From Verrucomicrobiaceae bacterium (lineage in GTDB: Bacteria; Verrucomicrobiota; Verrucomicrobiia; Verrucomicrobiales; Akkermansiaceae): a DNA stretch of 64,000 nucleotides. Positions 27,493-36,434 of this stretch are shown piece by piece (within the stretch, counting starts at the first letter, position 1; each line of letters opens with the position of its first letter). The position numbers and the translations under genes are program-made. The stretch is taken from positions 1-64,000 of the forward strand of contig JAIXOR010000013.1 of NCBI GenBank assembly GCA_027486655.1. The letters run 5' to 3'. The notes beneath the pieces are model-generated. The model ran no database searches and was not told the DNA's origin. It saw nothing but the letters and a program-made list of their open reading frames with translations.

Positions 27493-27567
27493 AACCGCCC
27501 GATGCTCCCTCGGGGATTTGGAATCGTCGGGAAGAAGCACACAACCATCCGATTAACCCTGACCACC

Positions 27568-29127
27568 ATGACCAGTCGATACTTCAACAAAGTGAGGGCC
27601 CTGACCGCTGCGGCCATTGCCCTCGTCGCATTTCAAATGGCGCCGCCAGCCTACTCCCAAGATGCGGCCCCTCCGGCCGCGGAGGCTGCACCCGCCGCGC
27701 AAGCCGCGCCTGCCGCTGAGGCTGCCGCCCCTGCCGAAGCGACAGTCGAGCAACGGCTCGCGGACTTGGAGAGCTACTTCGGCAACGTCGGTGTCGGTGG
27801 TTCGGGCGATGCGGCCTGGTCGTCGAAACTCAAAGACGTTCCCGGCCCCGGCCACAACGGTTGGTTGATGACTTGCGCGGCTCTCGTCCTGTTCATGACG
27901 CTGCCAGGTCTCGCTCTGTTCTACGGCGGTCTGGTTCGCAAAAAGAACGTCCTCAGCGTGCTCGCGCAGTGTCTCGGCTGCGCCGGCATGGTGACGATCA
28001 TCTGGTGGGCTGTTGGATACAGCCTTGTGTTCGGAAAGAGCTTCAATTCGCCATTCCTGGGTGGAACTGAGTTCTTCTTCCTCAACGGCGTGACGAGCGC
28101 CCCGAACACCGACTACTGCTACTGGGTGTCCCAAAACGTCTTCTGCATGTATCAGCTGATGTTCGCGATCATCACCCCGGCCCTCATCATCGGTGCCATC
28201 GCCGAGCGCATGAAGTTCACCTCGATCATGCTCTTCATCGCGATCTGGATGTTCGTCATCTACATCCCGATGGCCCACATGGTCTGGGGCGTGACCGGTC
28301 TCATGAACGGAGTCTGGAACGGCGATGCCAAGATCACCGCCATCGACTTCGCCGGCGGAACCGTCGTTCACATGACCTCCGGATGGAGCGCCCTGGTCCT
28401 CTGCATCATCCTCGGCAAGCGCCTCGGCTTCGGTAAGGAGAAAATGGCACCCCACAGCATGGTGCTCTGCATGGTCGGCACCGGAATGCTCTGGGTCGGC
28501 TGGTATGGATTCAACGCCGGCTCCGCGCTTTCGGCCGACGGCATCTCGGCAAACGCCTTCATGACCACCACTCTGGCGGCAGCCACCGCGGGCTTCGTCT
28601 GGGGCCTCACCGAGAAGCTCCTCAAGGGTCAAGCTTCCATCCTCGGCATCTGCTCCGGTATCGTGGCCGGTCTGGTCGTCATCACCCCCGCTTGCGGATT
28701 CGTGGACGCCACTGGCGCGATCATCATCGGCGTGCTCGCCGCCATCGTCCCCTACATCTTCGTGATGTATGTGAAGAGGGCCGTGGGTTACGACGACGCG
28801 CTCGACACCTTCGGTGTGCATGCCGTCGGCGGCACCCTCGGAGCTCTGCTCACCGGCATCCTCGCCACCAGCAAGGTCAACGGCAACCTCACCTCGGTGA
28901 ACACCTACGCCGATGCCAACGGCCTCGCCAAGTCCCTTGAGGCAGGCAATGGCGGGCTGATCATGGCCCAGCTCTCCGCCATCGCCATCACCCTCGTCGT
29001 CTCCATCGTCGGCACCATCGTGATCGCGATGATTGTCAAGGTGGTGGTTGGCCTCCGCCCGACGCCCGAAGTCGAAACCGTTGGTTTGGACATCAGCGAG
29101 CACGGCGAAGAAGGCTACGAGCACTGA
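27568..29127 (+). CDS. amt: Ammonium transporter with cleavable-type N-terminus
   Basis: A 519-aa Amt/MEP protein. A signal peptide (to about residue 30) and an Ala/Pro-rich stretch to about 60 precede a short helical segment and the channel core of about 11 membrane helices. Core motifs include GGLVRKKNVLS, FAGGTVVHMTSGWSALV (first pore His) and FGVHAVGGTLGALLTG (second pore His). It moves ammonium across the inner membrane. No GlnK/GlnB gene is adjacent. The frame is open back to 27397, but the sigma-54 promoter lies inside that extension, so the ATG at 27568 is the start. Confidence 0.95.
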   Translation: MTSRYFNKVRALTAAAIALVAFQMAPPAYSQDAAPPAAEAAPAAQAAPAAEAAAPAEATVEQRLADLESYFGNVGVGGSGDAAWSSKLKDVPGPGHNGWLMTCAALVLFMTLPGLALFYGGLVRKKNVLSVLAQCLGCAGMVTIIWWAVGYSLVFGKSFNSPFLGGTEFFFLNGVTSAPNTDYCYWVSQNVFCMYQLMFAIITPALIIGAIAERMKFTSIMLFIAIWMFVIYIPMAHMVWGVTGLMNGVWNGDAKITAIDFAGGTVVHMTSGWSALVLCIILGKRLGFGKEKMAPHSMVLCMVGTGMLWVGWYGFNAGSALSADGISANAFMTTTLAAATAGFVWGLTEKLLKGQASILGICSGIVAGLVVITPACGFVDATGAIIIGVLAAIVPYIFVMYVKRAVGYDDALDTFGVHAVGGTLGALLTGILATSKVNGNLTSVNTYADANGLAKSLEAGNGGLIMAQLSAIAITLVVSIVGTIVIAMIVKVVVGLRPTPEVETVGLDISEHGEEGYEH

Positions 29128-29167
29128 TCTCCCCCCACCGCAGACTATCCCCTGCAACTCCCTCCTT

Positions 29168-29199
29168 CGGGTGGACCGGCAACGGTCCACCCGTTTTCG
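29168..29199 (+). terminator. Rho-independent terminator of amt
   Basis: A perfect 11-bp stem (29168-29178 with 29183-29193), GCAA tetraloop, followed by TTTTCGTTT. It lies about 40 bp past the amt stop. Confidence 0.9.
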
Positions 29200-29236
29200 T
29201 TTGCAGAAGCGGTGGGACCTGCGCTCCCTTCCGGGC

Positions 29237-29686
29237 ATGGAACGTCTGAAGTGGAGGGGCTTTCTGATCGGGGCGCTGATTGCCGCCGCGCTGTTCGCGG
29301 GCTGGAGTTGGCTGCGGCCCTACGACTGGAGGCCGGATCCGGGTGCCCGATGTCAGGTGGTGGGCGTGCAACTCCGGCGGGATCTCAACCACTTTTGGTT
29401 GGATGTGCATCTGAAGACCCTGACGGGGGCCTCCCATGATCTGGCCAAGCCGGTTCTGCTCCAGACCCAGACCGGGCGGGCTCTATCTCCGGCGGACAGC
29501 ACGTTTGGCGGCGACGATCCGGGCCAGCCCCGGGAAATGTGGTTCAAGTTCTGGCTGGAGCGCGCCGACCTGGATGGCACCCTGCACTTGCGCCTCAACG
29601 ATGGCGGACTCGTCATCAAGAATACCACGGGTATCCCCGCGCTGGAGTCCTCCGAGATCCGCTATTTCCCCACACGCAACTGGTGA
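29237..29686 (+). CDS. Single-pass membrane protein of unknown function
   Basis: A 149-aa protein with an N-terminal transmembrane helix (about residues 8-25) and a small beta-rich domain ending IRYFPTRNW. I do not recognise a family. It lies between the amt terminator and coaX, with only a 2-nt gap to the coaX start, so the two are likely co-transcribed. The ATG at 29237 precedes the hydrophobic helix; the frame is open further upstream, but that would run through the terminator. Confidence 0.65.
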   Translation: MERLKWRGFLIGALIAAALFAGWSWLRPYDWRPDPGARCQVVGVQLRRDLNHFWLDVHLKTLTGASHDLAKPVLLQTQTGRALSPADSTFGGDDPGQPREMWFKFWLERADLDGTLHLRLNDGGLVIKNTTGIPALESSEIRYFPTRNW

Positions 29687-29688
29687 CC

Positions 29689-30429
29689 ATGGCCTGGCTT
29701 CTGATCGACAACTCGAACACCCGCACCAAGTTCGCCCTGGGCGACGCGCGGGAAATCCTTGCCTGGCGGGGCGTGATTCCGACCCGTGAGGTTTCCCGGG
29801 AATCGCTTGCCGCCTTGCTCGACGGCGTGGCCTATTCCGCGGCGATCGTTTGTTCGGTGGTGCCGGCGAAGGCCGAGGTGCTCGCCGGATTCTTTGAAGG
29901 CCGCTGTCCGTTGCACTTCCTGAGTTGCCGCAGTCCGCTCGGCATGGGCATCGACTATCCGCTTCCCGAGCAGATCGGCGCCGACCGGTTGGCCAATGCC
30001 GCCGCCGTCCTTGCCCGTCATGCGGTGCCCGCGATCGTCATCGACTTCGGCACCGCCGTGACCTTCGACGTCATTTCCGACACACCGGCTTACTGCGGTG
30101 GGGTGATCGCCCCCGGCCTCGGCGCGATGTCGGGATACCTGCCGCAGAAAACCGCGCTGCTTCCGGCCATCGAGCTCGAAGAACCGCCCTCCGCCATTGG
30201 GAAATCCACGGTCCACGCCATGCAGTCCGGCGCGGTGTTCGGTTACCGCGGGCTGGTCCGCGAGATCATTGCCCGCGTCCGCTCCGAGATGTCCGGAAGT
30301 CCCCGGGTCATCGCCACCGGGGGCGACGCGGCCTTGATCGCGAAGGGAGTCCCGGAAATCGATGGGGTGGATCCGGACATCACCCTCGATGGTCTCCGCC
30401 AGGTTGCGGCACGGGTTTTTCCCGAATGA
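29689..30429 (+). CDS. coaX: Type III pantothenate kinase
   Basis: A 246-aa protein with the ASKHA-fold signatures of CoaX: LLIDNSNTRTKFAL at the N-terminus, GADRLANAAAV, DFGTAVTFDV and CGGVIAPGLGAM. It catalyses the first step of coenzyme A synthesis and is insensitive to CoA feedback, as known for the family. It starts 2 bp after the preceding gene. Confidence 0.95.
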   Translation: MAWLLIDNSNTRTKFALGDAREILAWRGVIPTREVSRESLAALLDGVAYSAAIVCSVVPAKAEVLAGFFEGRCPLHFLSCRSPLGMGIDYPLPEQIGADRLANAAAVLARHAVPAIVIDFGTAVTFDVISDTPAYCGGVIAPGLGAMSGYLPQKTALLPAIELEEPPSAIGKSTVHAMQSGAVFGYRGLVREIIARVRSEMSGSPRVIATGGDAALIAKGVPEIDGVDPDITLDGLRQVAARVFPE

Positions 30430-30433
30430 GGCG

Positions 30434-30465
30434 TTTTGCATCATTGCGCCCCGCAATGCGCAAAA
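30434..30465. other. Two-part imperfect dyad between coaX and the ROK gene
   Basis: Outer arms TTTTGC/GCAAAA (30434-30439, 30460-30465) and inner arms CATTGC/GCAATG (30442-30447, 30453-30458). No U run follows. It is either a weak terminator of coaX or an operator 46 bp before the ROK start. Confidence 0.4.
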
Positions 30466-30510
30466 TATGCCGTGCGTTTCATGAAGACCTTTGATAGGTG
30501 AGCGGGTGAT

Positions 30511-31458
30511 ATGAGTGCGACGAATCTGGCGATCGGAATGGATTTCGGGGTGCAACAGGTGAAGGTGGGTGTGGTCTATCAGAGCCATGTGATCGATCAG
30601 GCCCCGCCGATTCCGACGCGGGAGTTCGACACGCCTGAGGAATTGATCGAAGTGATGGTGCGCACGGTTGCGGATCTTCGGGAAAAGCATCCCGGTGTGG
30701 TTGCGCTGGGTCTGGGAATGCCGGGATTTGTGGATTACGACCGTGGCATCGTCCACAGCATGACGCATGTTTCCGAGTGGGTCTCGGTGCCCGTGCGGCG
30801 GATTCTTGAAGACAAGACCGGCTTGCCGGTGGTGGTAGACAACTGTGCGAACTGCATGGCCATCGCCGAATGGCGCTGCGGCGCGGCGAGGGGGCTGCGG
30901 GACGTTGTGTTCGTCAACGTGCAGACGGGAGTGGGCGGCGCGGTGGTTGCCAATGGCCGCCTTATCCGGGGATCGCGCTTCGGCGCGGGTGAGATCGGGC
31001 AGGCATCCATCGATTGGAAGGGCCGGCGCGGAAAGTATGGCAACGCGGGTGCCCTCGAGGAATATCTCGGCATTGAGAAAATCGAGGCGGATGCGCTGGC
31101 GGCCTATGCCGAGGCCGGTCAGCCGCGGAGTGCGGCCGAGTGTTCCCTTTCCTCGCTCATCACCGCCGCCCACCGGGGGGATGCGGTGGCGGCCGGCATC
31201 TGGGATGCGGCCGGGCACATGCTGGGAACCGCGCTTGCCAATGCCTGCTGGCTGCTCAATCCCGAGGCGGTGGTCGTCGGGGGCTGCATCACCCGGGCCG
31301 GGGACCTGATTTTCAATCCGCTGCGAGCCCATCTCTCCGACCAGTTGTCCGATCCCTTTCGGGAACACCTCCTGGTCCTGCCCACCGCGCTTGGAGCGGA
31401 GTCCGGGACGGTGGGGGCGGCGGCCCTTGCTTTGGAAAGCATGCGAATCGCCGTTTGA
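30511..31458 (+). CDS. ROK-family sugar kinase-like protein lacking the zinc motif
   Basis: A 315-aa ROK protein without an N-terminal helix-turn-helix, so a kinase rather than a NagC-type repressor. ATP-site motifs: GMDFGVQQVKVGV, VDNCANCMAIAEW, VQTGVGGAVV with the FGAGEIGQ loop. The usual CxCGxxGCxE zinc signature is replaced by RRGKYGNAGALEE, which lacks all the cysteines. Substrate unknown; glucose or N-acetyl-sugar phosphorylation is the family default. Confidence 0.85.
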   Translation: MSATNLAIGMDFGVQQVKVGVVYQSHVIDQAPPIPTREFDTPEELIEVMVRTVADLREKHPGVVALGLGMPGFVDYDRGIVHSMTHVSEWVSVPVRRILEDKTGLPVVVDNCANCMAIAEWRCGAARGLRDVVFVNVQTGVGGAVVANGRLIRGSRFGAGEIGQASIDWKGRRGKYGNAGALEEYLGIEKIEADALAAYAEAGQPRSAAECSLSSLITAAHRGDAVAAGIWDAAGHMLGTALANACWLLNPEAVVVGGCITRAGDLIFNPLRAHLSDQLSDPFREHLLVLPTALGAESGTVGAAALALESMRIAV

Positions 31459-31491
31459 TTTTCCCGGATTCCGGCCTAGGAGAGGGGGGAC

Positions 31492-32232
31492 ATGAAAACC
31501 TCGTCCGATCTCAACCGCCGACAGTTCGTCCATCTCGGAACCCTTGCGGCCGGTGCCGCCCTCCTCGGATCCCGCGCTTCCGCTGCGGAAGCCGCTGGCC
31601 ATGTGCTTGCGCCACTGCCTTATGCGGCGGCGGCTCTGGAGCCACACATCGATGCCCGGACGATGGAGATTCACCATGGCAAGCACCACGCGGCCTACGT
31701 CGCCGGCTTGAATGCCGCCCTGGCCACGGCGCCCGACCTTGCCGGGAAATCGCTGGAAAGCATCCTTGCCGATCTGCCATCGGTCGCCGCGGACACCACC
31801 CGCACGCCGCTGCGCAACCATGGCGGCGGCCATTGGAATCACACGTTCTTCTGGAACATCATGGCCCCTGCCGCCGATGCGGGGAAACCCTCCGCCGCTC
31901 TTTCCAAGGCCATCGACTCGGCCTTCGGATCGATGGATGTGTTCAAGAAATCCTTCGCTGAAGCCGCCGCCAAGCGCTTCGGCTCCGGCTGGGCCTGGCT
32001 CATCGTTCAAGACGGCAAGCTCAAGATCACCAGCACGGCGAACCAGGACAACCCGCTCATGAAAGGCCTGGTGCCGGATGCCGATCTCGGCACGCCCATC
32101 CTCGGCCTCGATGTCTGGGAGCACGCCTACTACCTCCACTATCAGAACCGCCGTCCCGACTACGTGACCGCCTGGTGGAATGTGGTGAACTGGAACGAAG
32201 TCTCCAAGCGCCTCGCCGCCGCCACCTCCTGA
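31492..32232 (+). CDS. sodA: Tat-exported Fe/Mn superoxide dismutase
   Basis: A 246-aa protein. A twin-arginine signal (NRRQFVHLG) and hydrophobic stretch are followed by the SOD fold (about 38-240). Metal ligands by alignment: His61 (EIHHGKHH), His117 (WNHTFFW), Asp207 and His211 (DVWEHAYY). Fe versus Mn cannot be settled. Export means it detoxifies superoxide outside the cytoplasm. A strong ribosome site (GGAGAGGGGG) precedes the ATG. Its TGA overlaps the next gene's ATG. Confidence 0.93.
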   Translation: MKTSSDLNRRQFVHLGTLAAGAALLGSRASAAEAAGHVLAPLPYAAAALEPHIDARTMEIHHGKHHAAYVAGLNAALATAPDLAGKSLESILADLPSVAADTTRTPLRNHGGGHWNHTFFWNIMAPAADAGKPSAALSKAIDSAFGSMDVFKKSFAEAAAKRFGSGWAWLIVQDGKLKITSTANQDNPLMKGLVPDADLGTPILGLDVWEHAYYLHYQNRRPDYVTAWWNVVNWNEVSKRLAAATS

Positions 32233-32690
32233 TGAAAATCCATCTCCTCGAACAACAACAGCGCCTTCCCATTTCCATGGCGGAGGCTTGGGACTTCTTC
32301 TCATCTCCCGCCAATCTCGATGCGATCACGCCGCCGGATCTTGGCTTCCGCATCACCAGCAAGTCCCAGCCGAAGATGTTCGAGGGGCAGATCATCACCT
32401 ACCAGGTGAAGATCGCGCCATTCCTCTGGGTGCCTTGGGTGACCGAGATCAAGTGCGTGGAAGAAGGCAGCTCGTTCATCGACGAGCAGCGCTTCGGTCC
32501 CTATGCCTTCTGGCATCACCGCCATCTGTTCGAGCCGGATGGCGACGGTGTGAAGATGACGGACACGGTGCACTACGGACTTCCGCTCGGCCCGCTGGGC
32601 TCGATCGCCCATGCGGTCTTCGTGAGGCGCAAGCTCCAGTGGATCTTCGGCTATCGCAAACGGATCCTCGCCGAGCGTTTCGGTGGCTGA
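32232..32690 (+). CDS. SRPBCC (START-like) domain protein
   Basis: A 152-aa single-domain protein of the SRPBCC ligand-binding fold, similar to the 'CDP-paratose 2-epimerase/cyclase-like' SRPBCC annotations (SMAEAWDFFSSPANLDAITP at the N-terminus, FGPYAFWHHRHLFEP in the core). It should bind a hydrophobic small molecule; ligand unknown. The start ATG overlaps the sod stop (TGATG), indicating translational coupling. Confidence 0.82.
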   Translation: MKIHLLEQQQRLPISMAEAWDFFSSPANLDAITPPDLGFRITSKSQPKMFEGQIITYQVKIAPFLWVPWVTEIKCVEEGSSFIDEQRFGPYAFWHHRHLFEPDGDGVKMTDTVHYGLPLGPLGSIAHAVFVRRKLQWIFGYRKRILAERFGG

Positions 32691-32699
32691 TCGGCTTTG

Positions 32700-33419
32700 T
32701 CAGGGTTTCCTCACCACGGCGATCATCGATCCAAAGAGGTTGCTTGCGCCATCGATGGCCGCGCCGGATTTCATCTGGCTGATATCGCCATCGAGGAACA
32801 GCGCGTCCTCACAGCCGAGGGTGAGGAAAAGCGAGGCGAAACCGTGAAGGTTGGGAAGTCCGGGAGAATGGAAATCCGTGATCACCAGGACCACACGGCC
32901 CTTGGTGTCCACGCCCACGCCGTTGCGGATGAGGCGGTTTTCGGAGGCGGGCCGGAATGCCGGATGGACGCGGCCGCGGTGGAGCAGAAGCGGCCCGGAT
33001 TGCACGGCGAAGTCCGCCTTTGCGCCAAGGCGCGGCCACTCGTCCGCCGGGATGATCGAGGCCTTGCCAGCGTGGATGAAAAACACGCCGTTGGGTTTCA
33101 GGAAAAAGTTGCCGTGTCCCTCCGCGGGATTGAGCGGGCGCAGCTCCCTGCCATCCTGCACCAGCAGCCCGCTGGGGATGCCGCCGGGTTCGAAGATCCC
33201 GCCGTTGGCCAGGGTTTCCACGGTTTCTCCGCGCTTGGCGAGGTGGTCCCGCGCTGCGGTGAATGTGCGCAGCGGCGCACCCCGGGCGTCGTTCCAGAGA
33301 ATCCGGACCTGCCCGGGCTCGGCGGTGACGATGCGGTATCTCACCCCGCCCACTTCCCGGATTTCCTCGGCGTGGAGGGCCATCGACAGTGCCAGCATCA
33401 AGATCCATCCCCATTTCAT
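32700..33419 (-). CDS. Secreted phosphodiester glycosidase-like (NAGPA/DUF2233) protein
   Basis: A 239-aa protein with a signal peptide and a NAGPA-type domain: NGGIFEPGGIPSGLLVQDG, FAVQSGPLLL and a C-terminal ALFLDGDISQM motif. The family cleaves phosphodiester glycosides in animals; bacterial roles are mostly unknown but often envelope-related. ATG at 33419 chosen; 33434 adds five residues. Confidence 0.82.
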   Translation of the reverse strand: MKWGWILMLALSMALHAEEIREVGGVRYRIVTAEPGQVRILWNDARGAPLRTFTAARDHLAKRGETVETLANGGIFEPGGIPSGLLVQDGRELRPLNPAEGHGNFFLKPNGVFFIHAGKASIIPADEWPRLGAKADFAVQSGPLLLHRGRVHPAFRPASENRLIRNGVGVDTKGRVVLVITDFHSPGLPNLHGFASLFLTLGCEDALFLDGDISQMKSGAAIDGASNLFGSMIAVVRKP

Positions 33420-33498
33420 GGCGGGATGCTTCAATGCGACGGACGACGGGTCAAGCCGTGGCTGGTTTACTTCCTCCGGGCCGCGTGTAAGGTTCCGG

Positions 33499-34287
33499 GT
33501 GATCCGTTCACTTGGCCGGGCTTTCCTGGACTTCCTCGCCTACCTGGGGGAACTCGGTGGTTTGGTGGCTGCCTTGTGGGACTCGCTGCGGCATGGCAGG
33601 CCGCGATTCCGCCTGTTCATCGAACAGATCGCGGAGACCGGCTTTCGTTCGCAGCCGGTGGTCATTGTCACCGGGGCCTTCACCGGCGCGGTGCTCGCAG
33701 CGCAGGCCTTGTTCCAGTTCAAACCACTGGGCATGGAAACCGGGGGCGGCGCGCTGGTGAGTGTGGCCATGCTGCGTGAGCTCGGTCCCTCCGTCACCGC
33801 GCTGATGCTCGCCGGCCGGGTGGGCGCGGCCATGGCTGCGGAAATCGGCACGATGAAAGTGACCGAGCAGATCGACGCCCTCCGCTCGATGGACGTTCAT
33901 CCGATCGACCACCTGGTGACGCCGCGGTTTCTGGCGATGCTGGTGGCCATGCCCTTGCTCATTGCCGAGTCCGCCGCCTTCGGGATCCTTGCCTCGCTGG
34001 TGGTGGGTACCGGGCCCTTCGGGGTCAATGGCGCTTACTGGATGAGCCAGATGAACCTGCATACCGATGGCTCGGACGTGTTCATCGCCATGATCAAGGG
34101 CATGGTTTTCGGCATGTTGATCGTCGTGATTTCCTGCCACCAGGGTCTCCACGTCACCCAGGGAGCGGTGGGCGTGGGACGCGGCACCACCCGGGCGATG
34201 GTGCATTCCTCGCTGGCCATCCTGATCGTGAACTTTTTCCTGACCCTTCTGCTCAGTCTGGTGTTCCCGGCCGGGGCGGCTGCCTGA
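33499..34287 (+). CDS. mlaE: MlaE-family ABC transporter permease
   Basis: A 262-aa permease with 5-6 membrane helices and the MlaE signatures REIGPV-like LRELGPSVTALMLAGRVGAAMAAEIGTMKVTEQIDAL. In Gram-negative bacteria it moves phospholipids between membranes with MlaF, MlaD and MlaB. The GTG at 33499 is chosen: AAGG lies 6 nt upstream, and the open frame further upstream overlaps the NAGPA gene on the other strand. No ATPase or MCE gene adjoins it. Confidence 0.9.
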   Translation: MIRSLGRAFLDFLAYLGELGGLVAALWDSLRHGRPRFRLFIEQIAETGFRSQPVVIVTGAFTGAVLAAQALFQFKPLGMETGGGALVSVAMLRELGPSVTALMLAGRVGAAMAAEIGTMKVTEQIDALRSMDVHPIDHLVTPRFLAMLVAMPLLIAESAAFGILASLVVGTGPFGVNGAYWMSQMNLHTDGSDVFIAMIKGMVFGMLIVVISCHQGLHVTQGAVGVGRGTTRAMVHSSLAILIVNFFLTLLLSLVFPAGAAA

Positions 34288-34293
34288 GGGATT

Positions 34294-34752
34294 CTAACGG
34301 CTGAGGTCTTCCTGATAGATGAGCTTGAAGCCGCTCTGGTGAAGGATGGCCAGGGCGAACTCGTAGTCCTCCACGTGCATGGCCAGCAGCGAATGGCCGC
34401 CGGGCGAGGGCATCAGCGCGTAGGCAAAGTCGATGTTGGTCTCCGCGATCATCAGCGTGTCCAGGCACTGGAGCAGCCCGGGTCCGGACTCGCGCAGGGC
34501 CACCACGACCAGCTCGCAGGAGGCATGCGGGATGCCTTTTTCCATGAACAGGTGCTCGGCCGTGTCCGGATCCGAGACCACCAGCCGGGCAACGGTGGCA
34601 TCGCGGGAATCCTGAACGCTCAGGCCGATGACCTCGATGGCGGATGCGCGGAGGAGCTTCACCAGCGCGGCAAGCGCTCCGGCGCGGTTCGGCAGCATGA
34701 CGGAGAACTGGCGGACGGGCGCGCCGTGGTCGATGAGGGTGTCTGTATCCAT
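34294..34752 (-). CDS. ACT-domain regulatory protein
   Basis: A 152-aa protein made of two ACT-like units (VMLPNRAGALAALVKLL near residue 19 and VVVALRESGPGLLQCL near residue 82). ACT pairs sense amino acids or other small ligands; no enzyme domain is attached. Ligand unknown. It converges with mlaE, 6 bp apart. Confidence 0.85.
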   Translation of the reverse strand: MDTDTLIDHGAPVRQFSVMLPNRAGALAALVKLLRASAIEVIGLSVQDSRDATVARLVVSDPDTAEHLFMEKGIPHASCELVVVALRESGPGLLQCLDTLMIAETNIDFAYALMPSPGGHSLLAMHVEDYEFALAILHQSGFKLIYQEDLSR

Positions 34753-34774
34753 GTGGAAAAGGGAAAAAGGCGGG

Positions 34775-36367
34775 TCATCCGCGTGGTCCGCGCAGCGGCA
34801 GGGTGCGCACGGCCCCGGTGGCGGCGTCCTCGATGACGATTTGGGAGGGCCGGACGTCGGTCACGATGAACTCGGCACCGTCCGCGCTTTTGAAACGGCG
34901 GCCCGGAGAGGCGATGTAGCGTTTTCCCGTGGCGGCATCCTCGACGAGCGCCACCGGATCATGGGCACCGCTGGGCACGCCGGAGATCCATTCGCGCGTG
35001 GTTCCCGTCCGCGAGTCGCGCACCTCGACGACGGAAACCTCCATCGGCTGGCCGAGATTCAGTTTGCTGTCCTCCATGCGGCGCTGCATGCGGGTGACGA
35101 CGAGCGGGGTGGATGGGATCGATTCGCCGCTGCGTACGCGGATTTCCCGCGGTTTGGAGCCGAGGATTTCCAGGGTGGCACTGTCGCCCTCCACCGTGCG
35201 CACGCGGATCGGCATTTCCCGCTGGCGGTAATGGCGCATCACCAAGGGCGGCATGCGGAAGGGCTCGGAGGAAGCCGCCACGGCAGAGGCGGGAGAAGCG
35301 TTGGAGGCGGCCTGCGTTGGAGTCGCGGCATGCGGGGCGGGCTGGGATGGTTTGCTTCCGGCGGTCGGGCTTTCAACCGGGCTGACTTCGCGGGCGGCGC
35401 TGAGCACTGCCCCTTCGATCGATTCCGGTGCGGCGCCTTGACCATCGGTTCCGGATGGGGCGTGGGCCGGAGTGCCCGCCGCGGGGGTATCGCCTTGTGG
35501 GGCAGGGGATGGCCCGGCTTTGGACGCGTCAACAAAGGCCTCCATGGCCTCGGCGACCTGCTGGGGGGATTCGAGGGCAAGTTCCCCGGCTGTGGGTTCG
35601 CGCAGGATGAGCTCTGCGATCTGCGGATGGCCTTCCGCCGTGGCGAGATCGGCGGCGCTGCGGCCTTCGTTGTCGATGGAAAACCGGCTGGCTCCGATAT
35701 CGAGCAGCAGTTTCACCGATTCGGCGTGGCCGTTTTCCGCGGCGATCATCAAGGGGGTGCGACCGTCTTCCATCCGCGCATACACCGAGGCCCCGTAGTT
35801 GGTGAGCGTATCGATCACTTCGGTTTGCCCGCTCAGCGCGGCGAGCAGGATTGCGGAATCCAGGTTTTCCCCGTGCAGCGCGGCCAACTCGGAAACCGCC
35901 CCGCTCCGGCCTTCCTTCACGGCGAGCAACAAGGGCATGTAGCCATCCTTGTCCTTCGCCCGGGGATCGGCGCCCTGGCGAACGAGCCAGCGGACCATCG
36001 CGGTTTGATTGGCCAGCACCGCCGCCATCAAGGGTGTGCGGTCGGAGTCTCCCCTGCGGTCCACGTGCAGTCCACGATCCAGAAGGAAATCCGCCGCAGC
36101 CTCGGCACCGGCGGATGCCACCGCGTGGAGGGCGGAGTCTCCCCGGGCATCCAGGGTCTCCGGGTTGAAACCCGCAGCCACAAACTTGCGGAGCGCGGAA
36201 ACGTCATTGCCGCCCGCGGCGCGGAACCAATCGGCCTGGGTCAGCTGGTATCCCGCTTCTTCGAGGTCCGTTTTCCGGGCATCCCCGGGTTTCCGGCAGG
36301 CCGTGGGTGCGCAGGCAGCGAGGATGACCGCCACCCCGATGCGCCATGCCGTTCCGCTGCCGATCAT
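34775..36367 (-). CDS. Ankyrin-repeat lipoprotein
   Basis: A 530-aa protein with a lipoprotein signal (ILAAC lipobox, Cys19). About six ankyrin repeats span residues 45-265 (DRTPLMAAVLANQTAMVRWLVRQGADP is one unit). A Pro/Ala/Ser-rich linker (270-375) leads to two small beta-rich C-terminal modules with RTGTTREWISG and RTLPLRG stretches. Probably a periplasmic scaffold at a membrane; partners unknown. Separated from the ACT gene by 22 bp on the same strand. Confidence 0.82.
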   Translation of the reverse strand: MIGSGTAWRIGVAVILAACAPTACRKPGDARKTDLEEAGYQLTQADWFRAAGGNDVSALRKFVAAGFNPETLDARGDSALHAVASAGAEAAADFLLDRGLHVDRRGDSDRTPLMAAVLANQTAMVRWLVRQGADPRAKDKDGYMPLLLAVKEGRSGAVSELAALHGENLDSAILLAALSGQTEVIDTLTNYGASVYARMEDGRTPLMIAAENGHAESVKLLLDIGASRFSIDNEGRSAADLATAEGHPQIAELILREPTAGELALESPQQVAEAMEAFVDASKAGPSPAPQGDTPAAGTPAHAPSGTDGQGAAPESIEGAVLSAAREVSPVESPTAGSKPSQPAPHAATPTQAASNASPASAVAASSEPFRMPPLVMRHYRQREMPIRVRTVEGDSATLEILGSKPREIRVRSGESIPSTPLVVTRMQRRMEDSKLNLGQPMEVSVVEVRDSRTGTTREWISGVPSGAHDPVALVEDAATGKRYIASPGRRFKSADGAEFIVTDVRPSQIVIEDAATGAVRTLPLRGPRG

Positions 36368-36434
36368 GTCCGGACCTTAGTGTCTGGATGAGTCCGGTTC
36401 AATCCCGAAACATGAGGCGTCCGATGGCGGGCTG

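Noticed and set aside
27397..27567. Upstream extension of the amt frame
   Set aside because: The sigma-54 promoter lies inside it and the signal peptide begins at 27568, so it is leader rather than coding sequence.
29662..32304. An 880-aa minus-strand frame across coaX, the ROK gene and sod
   Set aside because: Three well-recognised plus-strand genes occupy the same interval; the reverse frame has no recognisable domain.
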